Source: Treponema sp. UBA3813
GTDB lineage: Bacteria; Spirochaetota; Spirochaetia; Treponematales; Treponemataceae
Assembly: GCA_002368605.1 (NCBI GenBank)
Contig: DFEB01000078.1
Coordinates: forward strand, 27,261 to 91,260
DNA: 64,000 nucleotides
Direction: 5' to 3'
The position numbers and the translations under genes are program-made. The notes beneath the pieces were generated by a model that saw nothing but the letters and a program-made list of their open reading frames with translations, searched no databases and had not been told where the DNA came from. Positions 50,357 through 58,252 of this stretch are shown here, in pieces; within the stretch, counting starts at the first letter, position 1, and the number at the start of each line of letters is the position of its first letter.

Positions 50357-53300
50357 GACTGCTTACCTTCTTGTTTGTGTTTTGATTCATTATAAAGCTC
50401 TTCAACATCTATCTTGCCCTTGTCGATAAGGCTCAGCAAGATGTCTGCGATTTTTGGATCAAACTGTGTTCCGCGGCATCGCTTGATTTCCGAAACTACA
50501 AAATCAAAATCCAGTTTTTTTCGGTAGACACGATTTGCCGTCATTGCGTCAAAGGCATCTGCAATTCCGATGATTCGCGCGTAAAGAGGAATTTCCTCAC
50601 CTTTTAAGCCGTCCGCATAACCGCTTCCGTCCCATCTTTCATGGTGATAGCGTGCGCCTTCGTCTACATGGTCAATCATTGTGAATCCTTTTAGGATTTC
50701 TGCGCCTCGTGTGACATGAGTTTTCATAATTTCATATTCGTCATCGTCAAGTCTTGAAGGCTTATTTAAGATTCTGTCAGGAATGCCGATTTTTCCAATG
50801 TCGTGAAGAAGGGCGGCTTTGCGCAGATTCTCACATTCTGCTTTTTTAAATCCGAGCTCTTCAGCAATCATGACTGAGTATTCGGAGACTCGCATTGAGT
50901 GTTGTGAAGTGTTTTCGTCTTTTGCATCGACAGTTTTTGCAATAGCAAGAATGGTTTCGTTTCCCATTCGAATTTGTTCTCTTGCGAATTCAATTTCTTT
51001 TTTCTGCAAGTCAAAACGATGCTGCAACTGACTGCGAACCGCAAGGAATGTAAGCCATGCAACTGCGATTACAGCAACAAGGAACAGATAGACTTTAAAA
51101 TAAGTGTTATCGTAAATTTCTTTTTCTTTTATGAAAGAATAAAAGCTTTCCTCAAGGATATTCTGGTCTTTGTCAAACACCGAAAGATGGAAAGAGTAGC
51201 TTCCATAAGGAAGATTCGTGTAGACTATGCTTGAGAGTTCGCTTTGGTAAACAATGTTTTCTTTTTGGTCAAAGCCTTCGAGCCAATAACCGACTTGAGG
51301 GTCAAGGACAGTAAAATTAATGACTTCTGGGAAAATTTCGATTTTGCTTATGTTTCTGCCGATAATAAGCGGTTCGTCACGGTCGATGGGGAAAGTCACA
51401 GAATCCAATTTGACAGAAGATACCATCATGCGGTATGAAAGTTTTGAAAAAGAATAATTGCTTGTGTCGAGGCTATATACACCAGTTCCAGTTGAAAGGT
51501 AAAGAGTTCCCTCTTCATCGATGTAATTCCAGGCGTTTGCCGTAAGTGAGGATGTGAGGCCGCTTTTTGAGTCAAGCAGGTCGAAGTGAATTTTGTCCGC
51601 AGCAGATAGAATTGAAGAGCTGCTCACGATATAAATACCTGCGCTTCCGAGAACAAATAACTTTCCGTCAGCGCCGATTTGAATGTCATAGTTGTTGAAA
51701 TAGGGAAAATTTTCGATGGCGCGGATAGAGAATCTTTTGTCCATGTAGCAAAGACTGTTGCTCGTGATGATGTAAACGCCAGAATTTATTGGGTCGCACA
51801 CGGTTCTTAAAATAACTCCGCTTGTGAGGCCTTCTGTTTGCGTGAAAATCCTCTTTACTTCTTCATTTTGAATAACGATTAGGCCGTCTCCGTCAGAGCC
51901 TGCGAGAATCGTTCCATCAGGCATTTCCATGAGGCTTAAAATGACAGCGTTGCTCAGATTCTCGCCATATTTCAGAAGTTTTGTGACTTTTTTGTTTTTT
52001 ATGAAAGAGATTCCCTTTTCACCTGCGGCAAGCATCGTTCCGTTGCTCAATTCTATGACGACGCGCATCCAATTTCCGATTTTGCCCAAAGAACTGTCGT
52101 AAACCGTGATTTTTCCGTTTTCTTCGACTTCCAGCAAGCCTCTGCCGTAAGTGCAAATCCAAAGGTGATTGTTTGAATCTTTCTTGATACAGCGGATACG
52201 AACGGATGCGAGCTGAGAAGAAAGCTCCGTTTGAATTTTTTTGCCGTCTTTGATGATGTCGAGGCCTTTGTCCGTTCCTATATAAAGAGAATCCTGCCAT
52301 TTTGTAACGGTATTTACGACTTTTGAAGGAAGATTGCTCGATGCGTACAAATTCGTGAAAGCCGAGGCAGAAAGTCTCATCAAACCTTGTCGTGATGATG
52401 TAAACCAGTAATTTCCCTGATAGTCAACGCACATGTTATCTATAGAATTGTTGAATCTACCAGTCCCGATTATGACAAAATTGTTTTCGTTGTCGTAGTA
52501 GCCGATTCCGTTGTCAGCGCAGACAAATATGCGATCCTTGTCAAAGTATATTGTTTTGAGATATGTGAGGTTATCCGTAGAGCTAAAGCCCTGGGGTTCT
52601 GAAAATTCCTGACCTACTTTATAGCGGTAAATATGATTTTTTGAGGTTCCTACATTCAGAATTCCGTCTTTGCCGAAAGAACAGCAGGTGTAAATTTCTT
52701 TTTCACTTTCTAAAACTTGCGAATAACGGATTTCGCTTTCATTTAATATGAAGAGTTTGCCCCCAGAACTGACTGCCGCTACAAATCCGTTGTTATCGGC
52801 ACTTAAGCTCATTATGTATCCCGCTTCTTTTATGATGTTGCAGATTCTAAGCCCGCTGTTGAGTTCCAGAACCAGGATTCCTACAGAAGTTCCCACATAA
52901 TAATAACCGTCTGCGCCCTTTACGATTTTGCGAACGGAATTTGAAGGAAGCCCTTTATTTCTGTCCAGAGTGTTTACGATTTTTCCGTTGATGCAGATTG
53001 AGAGTCCGTTGTCATTTGTTCCAATCCAAAGGCGGCCTTCTTCGTCCACATACAAACAGTTTATGCTTCGTACTGACTTAAAATCTGTCATGCAACGGAA
53101 TTCACTTCCGTTGTAGCGGTAAAGCCCCGCATAAGTGCCGATCCAGAGAATGCCGTTGGGAGTTTGGGCAATGTCATTTGCTTCTCCGCAAGGGAGTCCT
53201 GTATTGTTTGAATATATGGTTTGAACATAGGCATTGAAATTTGAATCCTTTTGTTCGGCGATGGATTTCTGACTGGCAGAAAAAATCAGTGGAAAAAGCA

Positions 53301-53874
53301 TAAGAAAAATGAAATTCTTTTTTGTGAGAAATAAATTTCGCTTTTTCCAGATTTTTAGGGCGAAATAAAGAGCAATAAGAGTTACGGCCTTGTCGAGAAA
53401 ATCGAGGTAGAACTGACCCAAAATGGAACTTGGAAGTTCCGGAAGTCCTTGTTCTTCGAGGTAGCGGATAACTCCGTCGCCCCAAATATTGTTAGTCATG
53501 CCGTCTGCAAAAAACCAGCTGACTGATACAGAAACGAAAACAGAGCAGACCGTAAGAAGTACACTGATATTCATTGTTTTGTAAAAAGACGAGAGCCATT
53601 TTTTACGGGCGGAAAAGCCAATTATTATGGCTATGGCTATGCTGGTCAGGCTATATGCTGCCGACAAGGGGTTTTTGATGCTATATAAAATATTCATGGT
53701 GATTCCAACTATAGCTCCGGGAATTGTTCCCAAAGTGTATGAGGCTGCGACCGTTCCAAAAGAATCAAGCCAAAGAGGAAGATGAAAAGATGCTGCGAAA
53801 ATCTTTCCCGCTAGATTAGTAAAAATGCATAAGATTACGAAAAAGAACAGCTTAATATCTTTTTTACATAGCAT
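50353..53874 (-). CDS. Membrane receptor: ECF-S-like domain, Reg_prop propeller, Y_Y_Y and HD-GYP
   Basis: A 1173-residue one-piece signalling protein. Residues ~1-215 are a membrane domain with segments like LWLDSFGTVAASYTLGTIPG and AIVGITMNILYSIK, resembling ECF transporter S components. Residues ~225-830 are a periplasmic two-component-regulator propeller with repeated ILWIGTYAGLYRYNG-like blades (LWIGTNDNGLSI, YIGTDKGLDI, LWICTYGRGLLEV). A Y_Y_Y domain (~850-910), a helix (~925-945) and a coiled region follow. The C-terminal ~180 residues are HD-GYP (HSMRVSEYSVMIAEELGF, LLHDIGKIGIPD, HHERWDGSGYADGLKG), a c-di-GMP phosphodiesterase. GYP reads GYA. TATAAT lies nine bases before the ATG. Confidence 0.88.
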   Translation of the reverse strand: MLCKKDIKLFFFVILCIFTNLAGKIFAASFHLPLWLDSFGTVAASYTLGTIPGAIVGITMNILYSIKNPLSAAYSLTSIAIAIIIGFSARKKWLSSFYKTMNISVLLTVCSVFVSVSVSWFFADGMTNNIWGDGVIRYLEEQGLPELPSSILGQFYLDFLDKAVTLIALYFALKIWKKRNLFLTKKNFIFLMLFPLIFSASQKSIAEQKDSNFNAYVQTIYSNNTGLPCGEANDIAQTPNGILWIGTYAGLYRYNGSEFRCMTDFKSVRSINCLYVDEEGRLWIGTNDNGLSICINGKIVNTLDRNKGLPSNSVRKIVKGADGYYYVGTSVGILVLELNSGLRICNIIKEAGYIMSLSADNNGFVAAVSSGGKLFILNESEIRYSQVLESEKEIYTCCSFGKDGILNVGTSKNHIYRYKVGQEFSEPQGFSSTDNLTYLKTIYFDKDRIFVCADNGIGYYDNENNFVIIGTGRFNNSIDNMCVDYQGNYWFTSSRQGLMRLSASAFTNLYASSNLPSKVVNTVTKWQDSLYIGTDKGLDIIKDGKKIQTELSSQLASVRIRCIKKDSNNHLWICTYGRGLLEVEENGKITVYDSSLGKIGNWMRVVIELSNGTMLAAGEKGISFIKNKKVTKLLKYGENLSNAVILSLMEMPDGTILAGSDGDGLIVIQNEEVKRIFTQTEGLTSGVILRTVCDPINSGVYIITSNSLCYMDKRFSIRAIENFPYFNNYDIQIGADGKLFVLGSAGIYIVSSSSILSAADKIHFDLLDSKSGLTSSLTANAWNYIDEEGTLYLSTGTGVYSLDTSNYSFSKLSYRMMVSSVKLDSVTFPIDRDEPLIIGRNISKIEIFPEVINFTVLDPQVGYWLEGFDQKENIVYQSELSSIVYTNLPYGSYSFHLSVFDKDQNILEESFYSFIKEKEIYDNTYFKVYLFLVAVIAVAWLTFLAVRSQLQHRFDLQKKEIEFAREQIRMGNETILAIAKTVDAKDENTSQHSMRVSEYSVMIAEELGFKKAECENLRKAALLHDIGKIGIPDRILNKPSRLDDDEYEIMKTHVTRGAEILKGFTMIDHVDEGARYHHERWDGSGYADGLKGEEIPLYARIIGIADAFDAMTANRVYRKKLDFDFVVSEIKRCRGTQFDPKIADILLSLIDKGKIDVEELYNESKHKQEGKQS

Positions 53875-53932
53875 ACTGATTTAATTATAATACATAATTA
53901 TAAGAAATCAAATTTTTCTCAATTTGCGACTC

Positions 53933-53977
53933 GTTCCCATATTGACACTTTTCAGGCAATCTGTATAATTTGGGAAC
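53933..53977 (+). promoter_or_regulatory. Promoter of zur-znu flanked by an inverted repeat
   Basis: TTGACA (53942-53947), 16 bases, TATAAT (53964-53969). The promoter is bracketed by GTTCCCA (53933-53939) and TGGGAAC (53971-53977), a perfect 7+7 inverted repeat with 31 bases between the halves. This would let a dimeric or looped repressor cover the promoter. Confidence 0.75.
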
Positions 53978-54017
53978 AATTCTTAAATTGCAAAGAATTT
54001 TGTGAGAGGAATTTAAA

Positions 54018-54416
54018 ATGACTTACAACACGGAGCAAAGGACGGCTCTTCTCTCCTTTCTCACCGAAAATCCCGACAAAACCTTTTCTGCCAAAGAAAT
54101 CGCTCAGGCTCTGGCGGGCAAAAATATCAGCAAAAGTTCCGTCTACCGCAATTTGGCCGAGCTTGAATCAGAGCAAAAAATCAAGCGGGTCACAAAGGCG
54201 GGGAGTCACGAGTCTTTTTATCAGTTTTGCGACAATTCTTCCTGCAAAAATCACATTCATCTTTCCTGCACCAAATGCGGCAAAATCTTCCACATGGAGC
54301 ACTCGCAAACCGAGCGGCTGGTAAACGAGCTGGAATCCAGCGACGGCTTTGAGGTGAGCGTAGGGGAGACCACCCTGTATGGAGTTTGTAAAGAGTGCAT
54401 AATTCAGAATGCATGA
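54018..54416 (+). CDS. zur: Fur-family zinc regulator (Zur-like)
   Basis: A 132-residue Fur-family repressor. N-terminal winged helix (SAKEIAQALAGKNISKSSVY), then the metal domain with HIHLSCTKCGKIFHM and the second Cys pair in CKECI, giving the structural Cys4 zinc site. Position as first gene of a zinc uptake operon supports Zur rather than Fur or PerR. AGAGGAA precedes the ATG. The last codons (CIIQNA) lie in a GCATAATTCAGAATGCA repeat remnant, so the C-terminus may have been altered. Confidence 0.88.
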   Translation: MTYNTEQRTALLSFLTENPDKTFSAKEIAQALAGKNISKSSVYRNLAELESEQKIKRVTKAGSHESFYQFCDNSSCKNHIHLSCTKCGKIFHMEHSQTERLVNELESSDGFEVSVGETTLYGVCKECIIQNA

Positions 54417-54434
54417 TTTAATGCATAATTTGGA
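54403..54434. repeat. GCATAATT-type dispersed repeat remnant
   Basis: GTGCATAATTCAGAATGCAT followed by GATTTAATGCATAATTTGG at the zur-znuA junction. The same words occur at 38453-38475 and in prmC (59947-59976, 60083-60117). Confidence 0.6.
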
Positions 54435-54444
54435 GTTTTATTTT

Positions 54445-55416
54445 ATGAGAAAATTGTTTTTAGTCTTTGTAAATCTGTGTTTGATTTTATCTTGCTTCGG
54501 CTTTGTTTCCTGTCGTGAAAAATCGGCTTCGGCCCAGGCTTCGAAAGCGGAGAAAATCACCGTGCTTGCCAGTGTTTTCCCGGCTTACGACTGGGCTAGG
54601 AATCTTGCGGCAGGCAGCGATAATGTCTCTGTTGAGTTGCTTTTAAAGGACGGCGTTGACTTACATTCTTATCAGCCCTCGGCAAAGGATATAGTAAAAA
54701 TCTCTACGGCTGACATTTTCATTTATGTGGGCGGCGAGTCTGACCAATGGGTGGGCGATGCCCTCAAAAATGCCGGGAACGAAAATCAGATTGTCATCAA
54801 TCTTATGGAAGTGCTAAAAGGCTTCGTCAAAGAAGAAGAAGTCGTGGAAGGAATGCAGGCAGAACACGAAAATGAGCACGATCATGATCATGAAGAAGCT
54901 GAATTCGATGAGCATGTCTGGCTTTCCCTTAACAATGCAATTGCATCTTCAAACGAAATTGCCCGCGCACTTATGGAAAAGGACGAAGTAAACGCTCAAA
55001 TCTACATGGCAAATCTCGTAAGCTATGTTCAGGCTCTTTCTTCACTCAAAGAGGCTTATGCCAACGAATTCGGCGGAAAGACCATCATCGTCTGTGACCG
55101 TTTCCCCTTCCGCTACCTGACCGACGAATTCGGGATTAAATATTATGCGGCTTTTGCCGGATGCTCTGCCGAAACCGAGGCCAGCTTTGAGACAATCGCT
55201 TTCTTGGCAAAGAAATGTCAGGAATTGGACGCAAAGGCGGTCTTCGTAACCGAAAGCGCAGACAAAAAAATCGCCCGGACTGTCATTTCAAGCGCAAATC
55301 GGGAAGGGCTTCCGGTCATAACGCTGGATTCCATGCAGTCTGTCACGCTGAAACAAGCCAAAAAAGGCGCAGACTACCTGAACATCATGCGAAGCAATCT
55401 GGAAGCATTAAAATAA
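54445..55416 (+). CDS. znuA: Zinc-binding lipoprotein of ABC transporter
   Basis: A 323-residue periplasmic zinc-capture lipoprotein, Cys in FVSC at residue 23. ZnuA features are DGVDLHSYQPSAKDIVKIS (His ligand), the acidic His-rich loop HENEHDHDHEEAEFDEHVW, and the C-terminal AVFVTESADKKIARTVI. The His-rich loop is typical of zinc rather than manganese binders. ATG 54445 has TGGAG upstream. The signal peptide (FLVFVNLCLILSC) is encoded by a TTTGTAAATCTGTGT dispersed-repeat word. It is followed by the ATPase after a repeat-filled 99-base gap. Confidence 0.93.
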   Translation: MRKLFLVFVNLCLILSCFGFVSCREKSASAQASKAEKITVLASVFPAYDWARNLAAGSDNVSVELLLKDGVDLHSYQPSAKDIVKISTADIFIYVGGESDQWVGDALKNAGNENQIVINLMEVLKGFVKEEEVVEGMQAEHENEHDHDHEEAEFDEHVWLSLNNAIASSNEIARALMEKDEVNAQIYMANLVSYVQALSSLKEAYANEFGGKTIIVCDRFPFRYLTDEFGIKYYAAFAGCSAETEASFETIAFLAKKCQELDAKAVFVTESADKKIARTVISSANREGLPVITLDSMQSVTLKQAKKGADYLNIMRSNLEALK

Positions 55417-55417
55417 T

Positions 55418-55500
55418 CCACAGATTGGCACAGATGAACACAGATTATAATTTTTCTTATATGAAAATCTGTGAAAATCGGTGGAAATCTGTGGATAGAA
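55418..55500. repeat. ATCTGTG-type dispersed repeat between znuA and znuC
   Basis: The gap contains ATCCACAGATTGGCACAGAT, ACACAGATTATAA and then AATCTGTGAAAATCGGTGG plus AAATCTGTGG, i.e. inverted copies of an ATCTGTG(T/G) word. Related copies lie in the signal-peptide codons at 54462-54478 and 57131-57163. Confidence 0.65.
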
Positions 55501-55515
55501 TTATGGAGAAGAAAA

Positions 55516-56259
55516 TTGTCACAGTTGACTTGTGAAAATCTTACCTTGGGCTATGACTCTAAGGTTATTGTTAAAAATCTCTCTTTTTCGGTGAATGCGG
55601 GGGACTATCTCTGCATTTTGGGCGAGAACGGCTCAGGAAAATCCACTCTCATGAAGACAATCCTCCACCTGATTAAGCCTCTGGACGGGAAAATCACCAC
55701 GGGCGACGGACTCCTGGCAGACGAAATCGGCTATCTTCCCCAGCAGACCATGATTCAAAAAGATTTTCCTGCCAGCGTGCGTGAAATAGTGCTTTCTGGC
55801 TGCCAGTCTCGCTGTGGTCGCAGGCCTTTCTATATCAAAAGCGAACGGCTCCTTGCCGCCCGTGCCATGGCAAAAATGGGAATCACCGACCTTGCAAAAA
55901 AATGCTACCGGGAACTTTCAGGCGGTCAGCAGCAGCGGGTTTTACTGGCCAGAGCCTTGTGCGCCACACAGAAAATGCTCTTTTTGGACGAGCCGGTTTC
56001 TGCCCTTGACCCAGCCGCTCAGGAAGAAATGTACGCCCTCATCGAAAGCCTTCACAAAGAGGGAATCACAATAATTATGATTAGCCACGATGTGGAAGCA
56101 GCCCTCCGCTACGCAACTCATGTTCTTCACATCGGCGAGAGTATTTTCTTCGGAACAAAGGCCGAGTTCATCCACAAAACCACTTGCCCGGACTGCAACG
56201 GACAAATCAAAAAAATTATCGGAAGAACGCCGGTGTCATTGTCGGGCTTGAATCGATAA
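55516..56259 (+). CDS. znuC: Zinc ABC transporter ATP-binding protein
   Basis: A 247-residue ATPase. Walker A GENGSGKSTLMKTI, signature ELSGGQQQRVLLARALC, Walker B MLFLDEPVSALDP and the His loop ISHDVEAALRYA are intact. A zinc-like Cys pair (TCPDCNG) is near the C-terminus. I chose TTG 55516 because GGAGAA lies five bases upstream. An ATG at 55503 gives only MEKKIVTVDL before a stop in another frame, and loss of one T near 55531 would fuse it to the ATPase, so a frameshift or sequencing error is possible. Confidence 0.92.
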   Translation: MSQLTCENLTLGYDSKVIVKNLSFSVNAGDYLCILGENGSGKSTLMKTILHLIKPLDGKITTGDGLLADEIGYLPQQTMIQKDFPASVREIVLSGCQSRCGRRPFYIKSERLLAARAMAKMGITDLAKKCYRELSGGQQQRVLLARALCATQKMLFLDEPVSALDPAAQEEMYALIESLHKEGITIIMISHDVEAALRYATHVLHIGESIFFGTKAEFIHKTTCPDCNGQIKKIIGRTPVSLSGLNR

Positions 56260-56272
56260 TCTGGGAGGACAG

Positions 56273-57112
56273 ATGTTACAGGATTTAATCACTTTCTTTC
56301 ACTTCAATTTTCCCTTCGTGCAGCGGGCTTTTATCGTCGGTATTTTGGTGGCTCTCTGCTCTTCCTTGCTGGGCGTTACCCTTGTTCTCAAACGATTCAG
56401 CTTTATCGGCGACGGATTGAGCCATGTGGCTTTCGGGGCTATGTCAATTGCCGCCGTGGTCAATCTTTCCAATAATATGTATCTCGTGCTTCCGGTCACT
56501 GTAATCGCCGCGATTTTGCTTCTCCGCACTGGAAAAAACACCAAAATTCAGGGAGATGCCGCCGTAGCCATGATTAGTGTGGCTTCCCTTGCTTTGGGCT
56601 ACCTGATTATGAACATCTTCAAGCCCTCAAACAATCTTTCCGGTGATGTCTGCTCCACCCTTTTCGGCTCTTATTCGATTCTTACCCTTACAAAAGGTGA
56701 AGTCTGGCTCTGCGCCGGCCTTTCCCTTGCCGTGATTGCCGCATTCATCGTTTTTTACAACAAAATTTTCGCCGTTACTTTTGACGAAGCCTTTGCCCAG
56801 GCCGTGGGAACTCATGCCTCTGTCTACAATCTCGTGATTGCAATCATCATCGCCGTGATTATCGTCCTCGCCATGAACTTAGTCGGCTCACTTTTGATTT
56901 CAGCCCTTGTGATTTTTCCGGCTCTTTCGGCCATGAGGGTCTTCAAAAGTTTCAAGAGCGTAACAATTTGCTCTGTCATCATCAGCGTCACTTGCGCTCT
57001 TACGGGGCTTTTGATTTCCGTACCCGCTGGCACTCCGGTCGGCTCAACAATAGTAGCCGCCGACCTTTTGGCCTTCATCATATTCTACATCGTGGGAAAA
57101 GTAAGGAGTTAA
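56273..57112 (+). CDS. znuB: Zinc ABC transporter permease
   Basis: A 279-residue ABC-3 family permease with about eight helices. Family segments are VGILVALCSSLLGVTLVLKR, FSFIGDGLSHVAFGAMSI and LVGSLLISALVIFPALSAMR. GGGAGGACAG precedes the ATG. It completes the znuACB uptake unit under the Zur-type promoter and is followed after three bases by a lipoprotein gene. Confidence 0.95.
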   Translation: MLQDLITFFHFNFPFVQRAFIVGILVALCSSLLGVTLVLKRFSFIGDGLSHVAFGAMSIAAVVNLSNNMYLVLPVTVIAAILLLRTGKNTKIQGDAAVAMISVASLALGYLIMNIFKPSNNLSGDVCSTLFGSYSILTLTKGEVWLCAGLSLAVIAAFIVFYNKIFAVTFDEAFAQAVGTHASVYNLVIAIIIAVIIVLAMNLVGSLLISALVIFPALSAMRVFKSFKSVTICSVIISVTCALTGLLISVPAGTPVGSTIVAADLLAFIIFYIVGKVRS

Positions 57113-57115
57113 AAA

Positions 57116-57640
57116 TTGAAAAAAATTTTTTTAATCTGTGTAAATCTGTGTAATCTGTGGCTTTTTATTTCCTGCAAAGAAAAAGCTCCTGTAGCGACCA
57201 GCTTTGCCATTCCTGAAAATGCACTCACCATGGAAGAAGCCGCTGTCGCCGCCAACAATGCAACTTCTGCCAGTGCCGCCACATCTTCTGACGGCTCAAA
57301 AATCGACTACGATCTTTCATCAATGAACGCGAATATGGTCTATGCCGAAGTCTTTAACATGATGGCTGAACCTGAAATTTATGACGAAAAAACCGTCAGA
57401 ATGAAAGGAAAATTTGCTGCGTATCCGAATTCACCCACTGCAAACGGTGGGACGGCTTATGCGGTAATAATTACGGATGCACTTGCCTGCTGCCAGACTG
57501 GAATCGAGTTCAAATATGATTTTGGCGGAGAAGTTCCAAAAGAAGGCGATGAAATCACCGTTACGGGAAAGTATGTCACCGCATTTCTTGACGGAGATGT
57601 CGCCTACAATTATGTAAAAGCCGATTCTGTGGAAATGTAA
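57116..57640 (+). CDS. Zinc-operon lipoprotein with CC motif
   Basis: A 174-residue lipoprotein starting at TTG 57116 (no in-frame ATG gives a signal peptide), Cys in FISC at residue 20. The mature C-terminal ~110 residues (MVYAEVFNMMAEPEIYDEKT, VRMKGKFAAY, ALACCQTGIEF, DEITVTGKYVTAF) look like an OB-fold. The order and the CC motif recall the DUF1980 domain of YcgQ-type proteins, which are zinc-regulated elsewhere. The signal peptide is encoded by a run of the ATCTGTG dispersed repeat. Position after znuB suggests a role in zinc handling. Confidence 0.7.
   Translation: MKKIFLICVNLCNLWLFISCKEKAPVATSFAIPENALTMEEAAVAANNATSASAATSSDGSKIDYDLSSMNANMVYAEVFNMMAEPEIYDEKTVRMKGKFAAYPNSPTANGGTAYAVIITDALACCQTGIEFKYDFGGEVPKEGDEITVTGKYVTAFLDGDVAYNYVKADSVEM
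57131..57163. repeat. ATCTGTG-type repeat encoding a signal peptide
   Basis: AATCTGTGTAAATCTGTGTA followed by ATCTGTGG, three tandem words within the coding region of the lipoprotein signal peptide. Confidence 0.7.
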
Positions 57641-57642
57641 AT

Positions 57643-57921
57643 TTAGCAGTAGAAGCGTAATTCACCGAAAGTTTCTTTCCAAAGTGAAAGAATTTCCATG
57701 TATTGGCTTTCAAGCAGACGAACGATATTTCCAAGTGTTTTTGCAGGTATGTTGGACTTGTTATTTGCAACTGAACATTTTCCCGTGCTTGTAATCCAAA
57801 TTTTGGTTGAATTTTCAGAAGGCGTGCCTTGTGAGACATGGACATGAACGGGTTCAACAGGTTTTCCTTCATTGAGCCAGAAATAGATTCTATATGAGCC
57901 GAATTTAAAAATTTGAGGCAT
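57643..57921 (-). CDS. DUF4160-family protein
   Basis: A 92-residue protein with the DUF4160 pattern: N-terminal YRIYFWLNEGKPVEPVHVHV, then WITSTGKCSVANNKSNIPAK and a C-terminal helix (LGNIVRLLESQYMEILSLWK). It overlaps the DUF2442 gene by 17 bases and is downstream of it. The pair recurs in many genomes and is thought of as a possible toxin-antitoxin-like module; the biochemical role is not known. No ribosome site is needed if translation is coupled. Confidence 0.82.
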   Translation of the reverse strand: MPQIFKFGSYRIYFWLNEGKPVEPVHVHVSQGTPSENSTKIWITSTGKCSVANNKSNIPAKTLGNIVRLLESQYMEILSLWKETFGELRFYC

Positions 57922-58177
57922 TTTCGAAACCGCCTGTCTGTGAGAATTCCAAAATCAGATGAGCCATTGATTCTACAAGGTTTTTTAAATATCTTTGTTC
58001 TTCAGCCGAGTAGCCGACAATATTTTCCCATTTGTAATCAGGGAGCCAGCAATCTGCGCTTTTGAAACCGATTTTTTCATCAGGAGTTTCAATTTTAACA
58101 ATAACTCGACCGTCTTCTTTCATTTCTGAGTGGACGATTTCTGTCCCATCATTCAAAGTCATTAATGGATACAACAT
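57905..58177 (-). CDS. DUF2442-family protein
   Basis: A 90-residue protein with the DUF2442 pattern (LMTLNDGTEIVHSEMKEDGR, ADCWLPDYKWENIVGYS) and a helical tail. ATG 58177 has AAAGGAG; a longer frame to 58222 lacks one. It precedes and overlaps the DUF4160 gene, as in other genomes. Confidence 0.8.
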   Translation of the reverse strand: MLYPLMTLNDGTEIVHSEMKEDGRVIVKIETPDEKIGFKSADCWLPDYKWENIVGYSAEEQRYLKNLVESMAHLILEFSQTGGFENASNF

Positions 58178-58252
58178 AAAAACTCCTTTATTCATAATGA
58201 ACGATTTAGAACGATTTTTCAATACTGCCCCAAATCTGCCGATAATTTCAGC

